A stretch of DNA of 64,000 nucleotides from the NCBI RefSeq assembly GCF_025665335.1, contig NZ_CP106869.1, forward strand, positions 1,762,501 to 1,826,500. The letters run 5' to 3'. Positions 8,732 to 18,162 of this stretch are shown piece after piece. Both the position numbers and the translations under genes were made by a program. Origin of the DNA: Xanthomonas sp. AM6 (GTDB taxonomy: Bacteria; Pseudomonadota; Gammaproteobacteria; Xanthomonadales; Xanthomonadaceae). The notes beneath the pieces are model-generated. The model was not told the DNA's origin. It searched no databases and saw nothing but the letters and a program-made list of their open reading frames with translations. Within the stretch, counting starts at the first letter, position 1; every line of letters starts with the position of its first letter.

Positions 8732-8899
8732 TCGACCTCGCGCCGCCGGATGCAGAAGAAGGCGGGGCTGTGCCGACCGGCGAAGCGTTTCGGGACTGAA
8801 AGCTGCTCCACGAGAGCGCGCCCGCGACATCCGCGCGGCGGATGCGCAAGTCTCATTCGACGAGGGGCGAGTGCGCGCGGTCTCGCAGATTCCCTGGCC

Positions 8900-8925
8900 G
8901 CCGGCAGCTGCTCGCAGCTGCCGGC
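8900..8925 (-). terminator. Strong GC-rich hairpin after phaZ
   Basis: A perfect 12-bp inverted repeat (GCCGGCAGCTGC, 2-nt loop, then its complement) lies 8 bp past the phaZ stop on the minus strand. It lacks a U-tract, so it is either a Rho-independent terminator of the L-shaped kind or a 3'-end stabiliser. Confidence 0.45.
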
Positions 8926-8932
8926 GCCGCGC

Positions 8933-10243
8933 TCAGCCGGCCTTGCGGCTGCCGCGGCGCTTGAGCGGGGTGACGTTGCCGCGCGGCGCCTGCGCGGCGG
9001 CGGACGCGTTGGCGGCGATGAAGGCCCGCACCTGCGGATAGACGATGTCGCGCCAGCGGCGGCCGCTGAAGATGCCGTAGTGGCCGGCGCCTTCCACTTC
9101 CAGGTGCTGGCGGCGCTGCGCGGCGATGCCGGTGCACAGGTCGTGCGCGGCGGCGGTCTGGCCCAGGCCGGAGATGTCGTCCAGTTCGCCTTCGATGCTC
9201 AGCAGCGCGGTGTCGCGGATCGCCGCCGGGTCGACGCGTTCGCCGCCGATCACCCATTCCCCGCGCGGCAGCAGGAATTCCTGGAACACCACCCGGATCG
9301 TGTCCAGGTAGTAGCGCGCCGGCATGTCCAGCACCGCGTTGTATTCGTCGTAGAAGCGGCGGTGCGCCTCGGCGTCCTGCAGGTCGCCCTTGACCAGGTT
9401 GGCGTAGAAATCCCAATGCGACATGAAGTGCCGGCTGGGGTTCATCGCCAGGAACCCGGTGTGCTGCAGGAAGCCCGGATACACCGCGCGGCCGTGGCCG
9501 GGGTAGGCCTGCGGCACGGTGTGGATGACGTTGTGCTCGAACCACGACAGCGGGTTGCGCGTGGCCAGGTTGTTGACCTGGGTCGGGCTGCGGCGCGCGT
9601 CGATCGGCCCGCCCATCATCACCAGCGAGCGCGGCGTGGCTTCGCCGCGGCCGGCCATCAGCGACACCGCGGCCAGCACCGGCACGGTCGGCTGGCACAC
9701 GCTGATCACGTGCAGCTTGTCGGCGCCGATGTGGCGGATGAAGTCCTGCACGTAGTTGACGTAGTCGTCCAGGCCGAAGTCGCCTTCGCTCTGCGGCACC
9801 ATGCGCGCGTCGATCCAGTCGGTGACGTAGACCTTGTGGTCGCGCAGCAGGGTGCGCACGGTATCGCGCAGCAGCGTGGCGTGGTGGCCGGACAGCGGCG
9901 CCACCACCAGTACGGCCGGTTGCTGCTTGAGCCCGGCCACGACCTTGGCGTCGTCGCTGAAGCGCTTGAAGCGCAGCAGGCGGCAGAACGGCTTGCGCAA
10001 CACTTCCTGCTCGACGATCGGCAGCGGGTGGCCGTCGACCTCGACGTGGTCCAGCGCCCAGGCCGGCTTCTCGTAGTCCTTGCCGAGCCGGTGCAGCAGC
10101 TCGTTGCTGGCGGCCAGGCGCTCGGCGCCCGGCAGCGTGGCCCACAGGCTGTTGGCGTCGGAGAAGATCTTGGCGTTGGCCGCGGCCTGGTGGACCCAGG
10201 GGGCGAGCAGGTTGCGGGTCAGTTCGTGCCACTGGTAGAGCAT
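8933..10243 (-). CDS. phaZ: Intracellular polyhydroxyalkanoate depolymerase
   Basis: The 436-aa product matches intracellular PHB depolymerases of the PhaZ (phaZa) type, which hydrolyse amorphous PHB granules to hydroxybutyrate. Typical segments are MLYQWHEL at the start, LVVAPLSGHHATLLRDTVRTLL, VYVTDWIDARMVP, YVQDFIRHIG and the Cys lipase-box-like SVCQP (nucleophile Cys). Also present are MMGGPIDARRSPT and a C-terminal VEGAGHYGIFSGRRWRD carrying the catalytic His. The short basic C-terminal tail (PLKRRGSRKAG) may aid granule or nucleic-acid binding. No phaC or phaR is adjacent in this window. Confidence 0.85.
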   Translation of the reverse strand: MLYQWHELTRNLLAPWVHQAAANAKIFSDANSLWATLPGAERLAASNELLHRLGKDYEKPAWALDHVEVDGHPLPIVEQEVLRKPFCRLLRFKRFSDDAKVVAGLKQQPAVLVVAPLSGHHATLLRDTVRTLLRDHKVYVTDWIDARMVPQSEGDFGLDDYVNYVQDFIRHIGADKLHVISVCQPTVPVLAAVSLMAGRGEATPRSLVMMGGPIDARRSPTQVNNLATRNPLSWFEHNVIHTVPQAYPGHGRAVYPGFLQHTGFLAMNPSRHFMSHWDFYANLVKGDLQDAEAHRRFYDEYNAVLDMPARYYLDTIRVVFQEFLLPRGEWVIGGERVDPAAIRDTALLSIEGELDDISGLGQTAAAHDLCTGIAAQRRQHLEVEGAGHYGIFSGRRWRDIVYPQVRAFIAANASAAAQAPRGNVTPLKRRGSRKAG

Positions 10244-10306
10244 GCCGGTGTTTCCATCCTGAGCGTATGCTGCCGTGCAGCATAGCCTATCGCGGCTGGT
10301 TGCACC

Positions 10307-10912
10307 TTAATGGGGCACCAGACCAATCGTTTCCAGCGCCGCCGCATCCCCCGCCAGCGCTGGCGACAGCCAGCAATGACTGCCGACCGGGCGCAGCCCC
10401 AGCGCACCAAACTGGCGCCGGTACCAGCGTGCCGGACGCGCCTGGAACCCGGCGTGGTCGCCGTCGAAGTCGTCCTCGCTGGCGAAGGTCTCCAGGAACG
10501 CGACCCCGCCGCACAGCTCGGCCAGGCCGGGCAGGCCCTGGCGCAACTCGCGGCTGGGCACGTAGTGCAGCACGTCCGAGCAGACCAGCAGGTCCACCGG
10601 CGCGCACGGCCGCAGCCAGGCGAAATCGCCGAACCGCGCCGGCCGCAGGTTGCGCTGGCGGCCGTAGCGCGCCACCGCGTACTCGCTGCTGTCGAAGCCC
10701 AGGTAGCGCAGTTTCGGCCGCAGCTTCAGCAGCGGCGCGCGCCAGGCGCCTTCGCCGCAGCCGATGTCGAGCACGCTGCGGACCGGCCGTTCCAGGTAGT
10801 ACTCGGCCTGGGCGACGGCGAGCGCGACCTTGCGCGCCAGCCGCGCGGCGTCGCCGATGCCGCCGCGGCGGTACCAGCGCTGGAAATAGTCGGCGTCGTA
10901 CTGTTTGTCCAT
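10307..10912 (-). CDS. Class I SAM-dependent methyltransferase
   Basis: The 201-aa protein has SAM-binding motif I VLDIGCGEGAW (about residue 46), an acidic motif II near YLGFDSSEYAV, and a post-motif segment DLLVCSDVLHYV. The fold is a small Rossmann methyltransferase without a specific substrate domain. The start at 10912 gives MDKQYDADYFQRWYRR, a normal family N-terminus; the frame extends upstream through the divergent hemJ-like gene and is discarded. Its end lies 63 bp before phaZ on the same strand, so co-transcription is possible. The methyl acceptor is unknown. Confidence 0.8.
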   Translation of the reverse strand: MDKQYDADYFQRWYRRGGIGDAARLARKVALAVAQAEYYLERPVRSVLDIGCGEGAWRAPLLKLRPKLRYLGFDSSEYAVARYGRQRNLRPARFGDFAWLRPCAPVDLLVCSDVLHYVPSRELRQGLPGLAELCGGVAFLETFASEDDFDGDHAGFQARPARWYRRQFGALGLRPVGSHCWLSPALAGDAAALETIGLVPH

Positions 10913-10993
10913 GCGGGCGGCTGGTCCGTGCGGGGGCGGGGCGAATCGGCGAAAATGGCGTGACATCCTACGCCAGCGACCCGGAGCCAGCGC

Positions 10994-11449
10994 ATGCAAC
11001 TCTATCTGTGGATCAAGTCCCTGCACCTGTTGTTCGTGGTCGCATGGATGGCGGCGGTGTTCTACCTGCCGCGGATCCTGGTCAACATTGCCGAGAGCGC
11101 GGGGCAGCCGGACGTGCAGGCGCGGCTGGTGCTGATGGGACAGCGCCTGTACCGCTTCGGCCACATGATGTTCGGCCTGGCGCTGCTGCTGGGGCTGACG
11201 CTGTGGCTGGGCTACAAGGTGCTGCCCGACTTCCCGACCATGGTCGCGCCCGGCCACAGCGGCTGGCTGCACGCCAAGCTGGGGCTGGTGGGGTTGCTGC
11301 TGGTCTATTTCGTGTTCACCGGGCGCTGGCTCAAGGGCGTGGCACAGGCGCGCCCGCTGCCGTCCTCGCGCACGCTGCGCCTGTTCAACGAAATGCCGGT
11401 GCTGGCGCTGCTGGTGGTGATCTGGCTGGTGTTGGCGAAGCCGTTCTGA
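10994..11449 (+). CDS. hemJ: CopD/HemJ-family membrane protein
   Basis: The 151-aa protein has four or five transmembrane helices. The family signature is IKSLHLLFVVAWMAAVFYLPRILVNIAE at the start (contiguous in the protein), with the conserved His of helix 1. Later come RLYRFGHMMFGLALLLG with a His in helix 2, and NEMPVLALLVVIWLVLAKPF at the C-terminus. HemJ catalyses oxidation of protoporphyrinogen IX to protoporphyrin IX in bacteria that lack HemG and HemY; related CopD proteins are not enzymes. The length and N-terminal signature favour HemJ, but the assignment would need confirmation that other protoporphyrinogen oxidases are absent. Confidence 0.75.
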   Translation: MQLYLWIKSLHLLFVVAWMAAVFYLPRILVNIAESAGQPDVQARLVLMGQRLYRFGHMMFGLALLLGLTLWLGYKVLPDFPTMVAPGHSGWLHAKLGLVGLLLVYFVFTGRWLKGVAQARPLPSSRTLRLFNEMPVLALLVVIWLVLAKPF

Positions 11450-11452
11450 GCC

Positions 11453-11525
11453 GGGATCGGGGATTCGAGATTCGGGATTGGCGGATGCCCTGGCCCGGGA
11501 CATCCAATCCCTAATCCCTAATCCC
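11453..11525. repeat. GGGATTC-heptad inverted repeat
   Basis: Tandem GGGATTC/GGGATTG heptads (11453-11480) face inverted heptads (CCAATCCCTAATCCCTAATC, 11504-11525), giving a long imperfect stem between the convergent ends of hemJ and accA. The same repeat type occurs at 18066-18162, 19308-19411, 29300-29445 and, in one orientation, at 44735-44786 and 52403-52438. Confidence 0.8.
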
Positions 11526-11534
11526 GCGAAGCGG

Positions 11535-12494
11535 CTACGCCGCTTCGTACGCCCCATAGCCGCGCAGGCGCTCGTAGCGCTTCTGCAGCAGTTGCGCGAT
11601 CGGCAGTTTTTCCAGGGCGTCCAGTTCGTTGAGCAGGACCGCCTTCAGGCGCCTGGCCATCTGCGTGGGGTTGCGGTGCGCGCCGCCGATCGGCTCGCGC
11701 ACCACCTTGTCGACCAGGCCCAGCGCGGACAGGCGCTTGGCGGTCAGGCCGAGCTGCTCGGCGGCGTCTTTGGCCTTGGCCGCGTCCTTCCACAGGATCG
11801 AGGCGCAGCCTTCCGGCGAGATCACCGAATAGGTGCCGTATTCCAGCATCAATGTGCGGTCGCCGACGCCGATCGCCAGCGCGCCGCCGGAGCCGCCTTC
11901 GCCGATCACGGTGCAGATCACCGGCACCTTCAGCTCGGCCATCTCCAGCAGGTTGCGCGCGATTGCCTCGCTCTGGCCGCGCTCTTCGGCGCCGATGCCG
12001 GGGTAGGCGCCGGGGGTGTCGATGAAGGTCAGCAGCGGCAGCTTGAAGCGCTCGGCCAGCTTCATCAGCCGCAGCGCCTTGCGGTAGCCCTCCGGGCGCG
12101 GCATGCCGAAGTTGCGCGCGACCTTGGTCTTGGTGTCGCGGCCCTTCTGGTGGCCGATGATGACCACCGGGCGCCCGTCGATGCGGCCCAGGCCGCCGAC
12201 GATGGCCTTGTCGTCGGCGAACGCGCGGTCGCCGGCCAGCTCCTGGAACTCGTCGCAGAACACGTTGATGTAGTCCAGCGTGTACGGCCGCTGCGGATGC
12301 CGCGCCAGCTGCGAGATCTGCCACGACGACAGGTCGCGGAAGATCTGCGCGGTGCGCACCCGCAGCTTGTCCTGCAGCGCCCGCACCTCGGTGTCGACGT
12401 TGACCGCCGGGCCGGTGCTGGCATTGCGCAGTTCCTGGATCTTGGCTTCCAGATCGGCGATGGGTTGCTCGAAGTCGAGGTAGTTCGGATTCAT
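11535..12494 (-). CDS. accA: Acetyl-CoA carboxylase carboxyltransferase subunit alpha
   Basis: The 319-aa product (E. coli AccA 319 aa) is full length. It starts [19 protein letters not shown] and carries [45 protein letters not shown] and the oxyanion-forming [16 protein letters not shown]. With AccD it transfers the carboxyl group from carboxybiotin-BCCP to acetyl-CoA, the first step of fatty-acid synthesis. It lies downstream of dnaE and the broken lipoprotein gene on the same strand, as in E. coli dnaE-accA. Confidence 0.97.
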   Translation of the reverse strand: MNPNYLDFEQPIADLEAKIQELRNASTGPAVNVDTEVRALQDKLRVRTAQIFRDLSSWQISQLARHPQRPYTLDYINVFCDEFQELAGDRAFADDKAIVGGLGRIDGRPVVIIGHQKGRDTKTKVARNFGMPRPEGYRKALRLMKLAERFKLPLLTFIDTPGAYPGIGAEERGQSEAIARNLLEMAELKVPVICTVIGEGGSGGALAIGVGDRTLMLEYGTYSVISPEGCASILWKDAAKAKDAAEQLGLTAKRLSALGLVDKVVREPIGGAHRNPTQMARRLKAVLLNELDALEKLPIAQLLQKRYERLRGYGAYEAA

Positions 12495-12601
12495 TGGAAA
12501 CCGTCGTGAACTAAAGCGGCAAGTGTAGCCGAACGGCTGCGGCCGACCCGTACGGGGCCGTGCGGTCGCCGTGGCGCGGGAAAGAGCGGTGGAGCCGGCA
12601 A

Positions 12602-13498
12602 TCAGTGGCGCGGATCGGCGGCCGCGGCCGGCGCGGCGGCGACCAGCGCCGGGCTGCCGAAGGCCTGGCCGAGCTGCAGCACGAAGTCGTTGCGCGCCTG
12701 GTTCGCCTCGGGGCCGAGATCCGCGCCGAGCGTGGCGGTGGCCGCGGTGAATTGCATCATGGCCTGGAAGTAGTCCTTCTGCAGCTGGCGCTGCTGCGCC
12801 GGATCGGACGTGCGCAGGTAGCGCGCGTGGAGCTGGCGCAGCGGCGCCGCGTGCGCCTCGAACGCCGGCGCCAGCGGCGGCAGCGCCGCTGGCGCGGGGT
12901 CCAGCGTCCGCCGCGGCGCGCGCCAGTCCGGCGCGCGCTGCTGCGCGAAGTAGCCCGGCTGGCCGCTGCCGGCTTCGTAGTAGGCGATGAACTCGGCGGC
13001 GCCGAACAGCTTGGACTTGATGTTGCCGCCGCGGTCGGCGACGTAGGCCACGGTGCGCTCGGGAAACGGTTCGCGCAGCCCGTAGTCCCACTGCTTGCCG
13101 ATGAACAGCGCATGCCGCGCCTCGAACGGGCCGCGGACGGTCACCCCCTGCAGGGTCAGCGTGTCCTGCACCGTGCCGAAGTTCTTCAGCTTGGAGGCGT
13201 CGGTGACGTAGATCTACCGGCCGATCACGTAGTCGGACAGGGTCGGGTTGATCAGCCCGCCGTTGCCGCCGGCGTAGACGATGAAGGGCACCTCGCCCAG
13301 CGCGTCGGTGCGCAGCCGGTGCGCGCCGGGCGCCAGTTCGAGCGTGGTCGAACTGTCCGCGGCCACGTCGTAGGCCTGGTCGTCGACGACGATGCGCAGC
13401 GGCGCCGCGGTCGGGTTGTCGACCACGAAGCGCTGCGCCGCTTCGCCGCAGCCGCCGAGCAGCGCGGCGCATGCCAACAGGATCAGGAAACGGGTCAT
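12602..13498 (-). pseudogene. Lipoprotein gene interrupted by an amber codon
   Basis: One continuous minus-strand frame from ATG 13498 to the stop at 12602 encodes a lipoprotein of about 298 residues (signal peptide with LLGGC lipobox). It is interrupted by TAG at 13214-13216. Before the stop the protein ends LSDYVIGR; directly after it the frame continues [19 protein letters not shown] and on to the natural end without any shift. A single CAG-to-TAG change would explain it. The C-terminal half has [12 protein letters not shown] and a helical tail. Family unknown; I see no catalytic motif. Suppression or internal restart at 13171 are possible but untested. Confidence 0.8.
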
Positions 13499-13557
13499 GG
13501 CGAGTGCTCGCTTGCAGGAAGGAGGGCGGCGCCGCGCGGGCAGCGCCCGGCGCAGGC

Positions 13558-16500
13558 TCAGGTCGCCCACGGCGGGTTGTACTTGACCTTCACCGCGCGC
13601 ACGCCCGGATCGGCGCGCAGGGTGTCCAGCAGCTGCGGGTCCACGCGCACCGAATGGCTGCCGTTGAGGTCGAGCATGCCGGCCACGCTGCCTTGCTCCG
13701 CGGCCAGCAGCAGGTCCAGGCGCAGCGGCGTCTTGCCGGGGCGGTGGCGCGCCAGCAGCGCGTCGATGCGCGGCCAGGTGCTGCGTTGGCGCAGGTCCAG
13801 GCGCAGCGACAGGCGCTGCGCGTGGTGGGTGCAGATCTGTTCGTAGTCCCAGCACTGGCGGATGCGCATGGCATAGCCGCCATTGAATTCGTCCTCGCGC
13901 ACGCCGCCCTTGACGATCAGGATGCGGTCGCGGGTCAGCAGGTGGCCGAACTCGGCGATGGCGTCGGTGAACGCGCTGCACTCGATCCGGCCGCGGCCGT
14001 CTTCCAGTTGCACGAACACCTGGCTGTCGCCCTTGCGGCGCACGCCGACCACCTGGCCGGCGAGGATCGCGCTGGTTTCCGGGCGCCAGGCGCGTTTCTC
14101 GCCGTCGCCGCCGCCGCGCCCGCCGCCGGATGGCGCGCAGATCTTCTCCAGCGCGCTCAGGTCGCAGCCGACCAGCTCGCGCACTTCCTCGCGGTACGGA
14201 TCGAACGGGTGGCCGCTGAGGTAGAAGCCCAGCGTCTCGCGTTCGCCGGTCAGCAGCTGGCCCAGCGGCCATTCCTTGCTTTCCGGCAGCTCCAGGCGCA
14301 GCGCCGGGGCGCTGGTATCGGCGCCGCCGAACAGCGAGTTCTGCCCGGAGGCGCGTTCGCGCGCCATCTGCTCGGTGGCCTTCATCACTTCCGGCAGCTG
14401 CAGCATCAGCGTGGCGCGGTTGCTGCCCAGCCCGTCCATCGCGCCGGCGTTGATCAGCGCTTCCAGGGTGCGCTTGTTGAGCTTGGCCGATTCCACGCGC
14501 GTGCAGAAATCCAGCAGCGAGGCGTACTCGCCGCCGCGCTCGCGCTCGGCCACGATCGCCTCGCAGGCGCCGCGGCCCACGCCCTTGATCGCGCCCAGCC
14601 CGTACTGGATGGTGTCCGGGGTGGCCGCGGCGAACATGTACGCCGAGGCGTTGATCCGCGGCGGCAGCACGGTCAGGCCGAGGTTGCGCACCTCGTCGAG
14701 GAAGCCCACCACCTTGTCGGTGTTGTCCATGTCCGAGGACAGCGTCGCGGCCATGAACTCGGCCGGGTAGTGCCGCTTCAGCCACGCGGTCTGGTAGCTG
14801 ACCAGCGCGTAGGCGGCGGCGTGCGACTTGTTGAAGCCGTAGCCGGCGAACTTCTCCATCAGGTCGAAGATTTCGTCGGCCTTGGCCTGGCCGACGCCGC
14901 CCTTGGCCGCGCCCTCGCGGAAGATCTCGCGGTGCTTGGCCATTTCCGCCGGCACCTTCTTGCCCATCGCGCGGCGCAGCAGGTCCGCGCCGCCCAGCGA
15001 GTAGGCGCCGACGATCTGCGCCATCTGCATCACCTGCTCTTGGTACACCATGATGCCGTAGGTGTCCTTCAGGATCGCTTCGGTACGCGGATCGGGGTAG
15101 ATGATCTCCTGCTGGCCGTGCTTGCGCGCGTTGAAGTCGGGGATCAGGTCCATCGGGCCGGGGCGGTACAGCGACACCAGCGCGATCAGGTCCTCGAAGC
15201 GGTCGGGCTTGGCGTCCTTCAGCAGCCGGCGCATGCCCGAGGATTCGAACTGGAACACCGCGCCGGTGTTGCCCGAGGCGAACACGCCCTTGTAGGTGGG
15301 CGCGTCGTCGAGCGGGATCGCGGTGATGTCCACCGGCGGGATGCCGGCGCGCGCATGCCGCGCGTTGATCGCCTTCACCGCCCAGTCGATGATGGTCAGC
15401 GTGCGCAGGCCGAGGAAGTCGAACTTGACCAGGCCGACCTGCTCGACGTCGTCCTTGTCGAACTGGGTGACCGGGTTCTTGCCCAGGTTGTCGACGTCGT
15501 GTTCGGCGAACAGCGGGCAGAAATCGGACAGCGGCGTCGGCGCGATCACCACGCCGCCGGCGTGCTTGCCGGCGTTGCGGGTCAGGTCCTCCAGCTGCCG
15601 CGCCAGGTCGATCAGGTCGCGGACGTCGTCCTCGCTCTGGTAGCGCTGGATCAGCTCCGGCGAGGCCATCTCGCTGTCCTTGCCTTCGCCCATCGCATCC
15701 TTCAGGGTGATGCCGAGGATGTTGGGGATCAGCTTGGCCACGCCGTCGACCAGGCCGTACGGGAAGCCGAGCACGCGGCCGCAGTCGCGCACCACCGCCT
15801 TGGCCGCCATGGTGCCGTAGGTGATGATCTGGCTGACCCGGTCGCGCCCGTACTTGCGCGCCACGTAGTCGATCACCTCGTCGCGGCGGTCCATGCAGAA
15901 GTCGATGTCGAAGTCGGGCATCGACACGCGTTCGGGGTTGAGGAAGCGCTCGAACAGCAGGTTGTACGGCAGCGGGTCCAGGTCGGTGATCTGCAGCGCC
16001 CAGGCCACCAGCGAGCCGGCGCCGGAGCCGCGGCCCGGGCCGATCGGGATGCCCTGGTTCTTGCCCCACTGGATGAAGTCGGCCACGATCAGGAAGTAGC
16101 CGGGGAAGCCCATCTTGATGATGGTGTCCAGCTCGAACTCGAGCCGGTCCACGTAGTCCTGGCGGGTCTTGCCCGGCGCCAGCGGGTTCTTCTCCAGGCG
16201 CGCGGCCAGGCCGTCGCGCGACTGGCTGCGGATCCAGCTGTCCAGCGTCTCGTTGTCGGGCACCGGGTAGGCGGGCAGGAAGTAGGTGCCCAGCTGCATC
16301 TCGATGTTGCAGCGCTGCGCCAGCGCCAGCGTGTTGTCGATCGCGTCGGGAATGTCGGCGAACAGCGCGGCCATTTCCTCCGACGACTTCAGGTACTGTT
16401 GGTCGCTGTACTCGCGCGGGCGCTTGGGATCGTCGAGCACGCGGCCGGAGGAGATGCACACCCGCGCCTCGTGCGCGGCGAAGTCGCTGGCGTACAGGAA

Positions 16501-17145
16501 GCGCACGTCGTTGCTGGCCACCACCGGCAGCCCGCGCATGCCGGCCGCGTGCAGCGCGAACTGGTTGAACGCCTCCTCGCCGTCGCGGCCGGTGCGGGTC
16601 AGTTCCAGGTGCAGGCCGTCGCCGAAGATGCGCTGCCAGTCGGCCAGCTGCTGCTCGGCCAGGTCGTGGCGGCCTTCGGCGGACAGGCGTCCGGCCAGGC
16701 TGTCGCGCCCGGCCAGCGCGAACAGGTTGTCGCTGCCGCCCTGCAGCCATTCCGGGCGGATCGCCACGCCGCCTTCGTTGCGGTGGCCCTCCAGCCAGGC
16801 GCGGGTCAGCAGCCGCGACAGGCTCAGGTAGCCGTCGCGGTTGCGGCACAGCACGGTGAGCCGCCACGGCGCCTGCGCGCCGTCGCTGATCAGCAGGTCG
16901 GCGCCGGCGATCGGCTTGATGCCCACGCCTTCGGCGGCCTTGTAGAACTTGACCAGCGCGAACAGGTTGTTCAGGTCGGTGACCGCGAGCGCGGGCAGCT
17001 CCAGCTCGACCGCGCGGCTGAGCAGGTTGGCCTGCTTGGCTTTCTTGGGGTCGGCCTGATCCGGTTTCTCGGGCACGCGGATGGTGGAATCCGCCAGCGA
17101 GAATTCGGTGTGGACGTGCAGATGGGCGAAGCGGGAAGTGGACAT
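13558..17145 (-). CDS. dnaE: DNA polymerase III subunit alpha
   Basis: The 1195-aa replicative polymerase (E. coli 1160 aa) starts with the PHP domain ([15 protein letters not shown]) and contains the palm catalytic motif [19 protein letters not shown]. The third carboxylate lies near [14 protein letters not shown], followed by the beta-binding/tandem HhH region ([15 protein letters not shown]) and a C-terminal OB-fold ([21 protein letters not shown]) with tau-binding tail. A Gly/Arg-rich insertion ([14 protein letters not shown], about residue 1010) precedes the OB domain. It is the main chromosomal replicase and is intact. Confidence 0.97.
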   Translation of the reverse strand: MSTSRFAHLHVHTEFSLADSTIRVPEKPDQADPKKAKQANLLSRAVELELPALAVTDLNNLFALVKFYKAAEGVGIKPIAGADLLISDGAQAPWRLTVLCRNRDGYLSLSRLLTRAWLEGHRNEGGVAIRPEWLQGGSDNLFALAGRDSLAGRLSAEGRHDLAEQQLADWQRIFGDGLHLELTRTGRDGEEAFNQFALHAAGMRGLPVVASNDVRFLYASDFAAHEARVCISSGRVLDDPKRPREYSDQQYLKSSEEMAALFADIPDAIDNTLALAQRCNIEMQLGTYFLPAYPVPDNETLDSWIRSQSRDGLAARLEKNPLAPGKTRQDYVDRLEFELDTIIKMGFPGYFLIVADFIQWGKNQGIPIGPGRGSGAGSLVAWALQITDLDPLPYNLLFERFLNPERVSMPDFDIDFCMDRRDEVIDYVARKYGRDRVSQIITYGTMAAKAVVRDCGRVLGFPYGLVDGVAKLIPNILGITLKDAMGEGKDSEMASPELIQRYQSEDDVRDLIDLARQLEDLTRNAGKHAGGVVIAPTPLSDFCPLFAEHDVDNLGKNPVTQFDKDDVEQVGLVKFDFLGLRTLTIIDWAVKAINARHARAGIPPVDITAIPLDDAPTYKGVFASGNTGAVFQFESSGMRRLLKDAKPDRFEDLIALVSLYRPGPMDLIPDFNARKHGQQEIIYPDPRTEAILKDTYGIMVYQEQVMQMAQIVGAYSLGGADLLRRAMGKKVPAEMAKHREIFREGAAKGGVGQAKADEIFDLMEKFAGYGFNKSHAAAYALVSYQTAWLKRHYPAEFMAATLSSDMDNTDKVVGFLDEVRNLGLTVLPPRINASAYMFAAATPDTIQYGLGAIKGVGRGACEAIVAERERGGEYASLLDFCTRVESAKLNKRTLEALINAGAMDGLGSNRATLMLQLPEVMKATEQMARERASGQNSLFGGADTSAPALRLELPESKEWPLGQLLTGERETLGFYLSGHPFDPYREEVRELVGCDLSALEKICAPSGGGRGGGDGEKRAWRPETSAILAGQVVGVRRKGDSQVFVQLEDGRGRIECSAFTDAIAEFGHLLTRDRILIVKGGVREDEFNGGYAMRIRQCWDYEQICTHHAQRLSLRLDLRQRSTWPRIDALLARHRPGKTPLRLDLLLAAEQGSVAGMLDLNGSHSVRVDPQLLDTLRADPGVRAVKVKYNPPWAT

Positions 17146-17391
17146 GCGGAACCAGGACGATGCCCGGTCAGGTTAGCCGCGGGGGGCGGGGCGAACAAGG
17201 CTTGACAGGACGATGGCCGGCAGCGGGCGCGCTGCCGCCGACGGGCGGGCGCCTCGTTCAGCTGCGGAGGCGGCGCGGTGCGCCAATGGGGGTGTCCCGG
17301 TACTGCAGGAGCCGCCAGCGGCCTGCCGCCCGTCGCGCCCGGGCATCCGGCAGGCCGATGCCGATGCGCCGCCTGCCGCGCCCGCGACGCC
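17146..17391. other. Intergenic region between dnaE and rnhB, nothing found
   Basis: This 246-bp gap holds no convincing ORF, repeat or terminator. It presumably carries the dnaE promoter; I see no strong -35/-10 pair. Confidence 0.5.
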
Positions 17392-18114
17392 TCAGGCCGG
17401 TTCGATGCTCAGCGGCGCGCGATCGGCCGGTTCCAGCAGGTCCGCCTCCTCGTCGCAGGGCACGTCCCAGGCGCTGGAGGCCACGTCCAGGCCCAGCGCG
17501 CGGCGCACCGGCGCGAAGCTGCGCCGGTGCTGCGGGCACGGGCCGTGGGCCTGCAGCGCCGCCAGATGGGCCGGCGTGCTGTAGCCCTTGTGCAGGTCGA
17601 AGCGGTACTGCGGGTGCTGCTCGTGCAGCTGCCGCATCAGGCGGTCGCGGGTGACCTTGGCCACGATCGACGCGGCCATGATCGCGCGGTCGCGCGCGTC
17701 GCCGCCGATCAGCGCTTCGGCCGCGCACGGCAGGCCCTTGGGGATGCGGTTGCCGTCGATGCGCGCGAACTGGGCGACGTGGGCCACGCCCTCGACCGCG
17801 CGGCGCATGCCGAGCATGGTCGCCTGGTAGATGTTGATGCGGTCGATCTCGTCGTTGTCGATCAGCACCACCGACCACGCCAGCGCGCGCTCGACGATGC
17901 GCGCGTACAGCTGTTCGCGGCGCTCGGCGTTGAGCTGCTTGGAGTCGTTCAGGCCGTTGATGCGCGGCCGCGATGGATCGAACACCACCGCCGCCACCGC
18001 CACCGGCCCGGCCAGCGGGCCACGCCCGGCTTCGTCGACGCCGGCGTAGAGCAGGGATTGGTGCGTGGGGATTGGGGATTGGAACAGCAGGCCGGAGCCG
18101 TCGGAGTGCTTCAT
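17392..18114 (-). CDS. rnhB: Ribonuclease HII
   Basis: RNase HII removes RNA primers and misincorporated ribonucleotides. The core has [14 protein letters not shown] with the catalytic Asp-Glu pair, [17 protein letters not shown] and [21 protein letters not shown] with the third and fourth acidic residues, then [16 protein letters not shown]. The 240-aa product has an unusual N-terminal lead of about 22 residues before the conserved [10 protein letters not shown]; part of it ([10 protein letters not shown]) is translated GGGATTG-heptad repeat. The ATG overlaps the lpxB stop (ATGA), so the start is supported by coupling; a shorter start is not available. Confidence 0.95.
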   Translation of the reverse strand: MKHSDGSGLLFQSPIPTHQSLLYAGVDEAGRGPLAGPVAVAAVVFDPSRPRINGLNDSKQLNAERREQLYARIVERALAWSVVLIDNDEIDRINIYQATMLGMRRAVEGVAHVAQFARIDGNRIPKGLPCAAEALIGGDARDRAIMAASIVAKVTRDRLMRQLHEQHPQYRFDLHKGYSTPAHLAALQAHGPCPQHRRSFAPVRRALGLDVASSAWDVPCDEEADLLEPADRAPLSIEPA

Positions 18115-18162
18115 GGCGCCGCCCTCGCATCCCGAATCCCGGCTTCCGAATCCCGGCTCCCG
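18066..18162. repeat. GGGATTG-heptad inverted repeat inside rnhB and lpxB ends
   Basis: One arm (GGGGATTGGGGATTGG, 18066-18083) lies in the first codons of rnhB. The opposed arm (CATCCCGAATCCCGGC then TTCCGAATCCCGGC, 18128-18162) lies in the last codons of lpxB. The pair brackets the lpxB/rnhB ATGA junction and is translated on both sides. Confidence 0.8.

Noticed and set aside
13471-17205. 1244-aa open frame on the plus strand opposite dnaE
   Set aside because: It is antisense to a complete dnaE, is rich in Gln, Arg, Ala and His as expected of a GC-rich shadow frame, and has no family motif.
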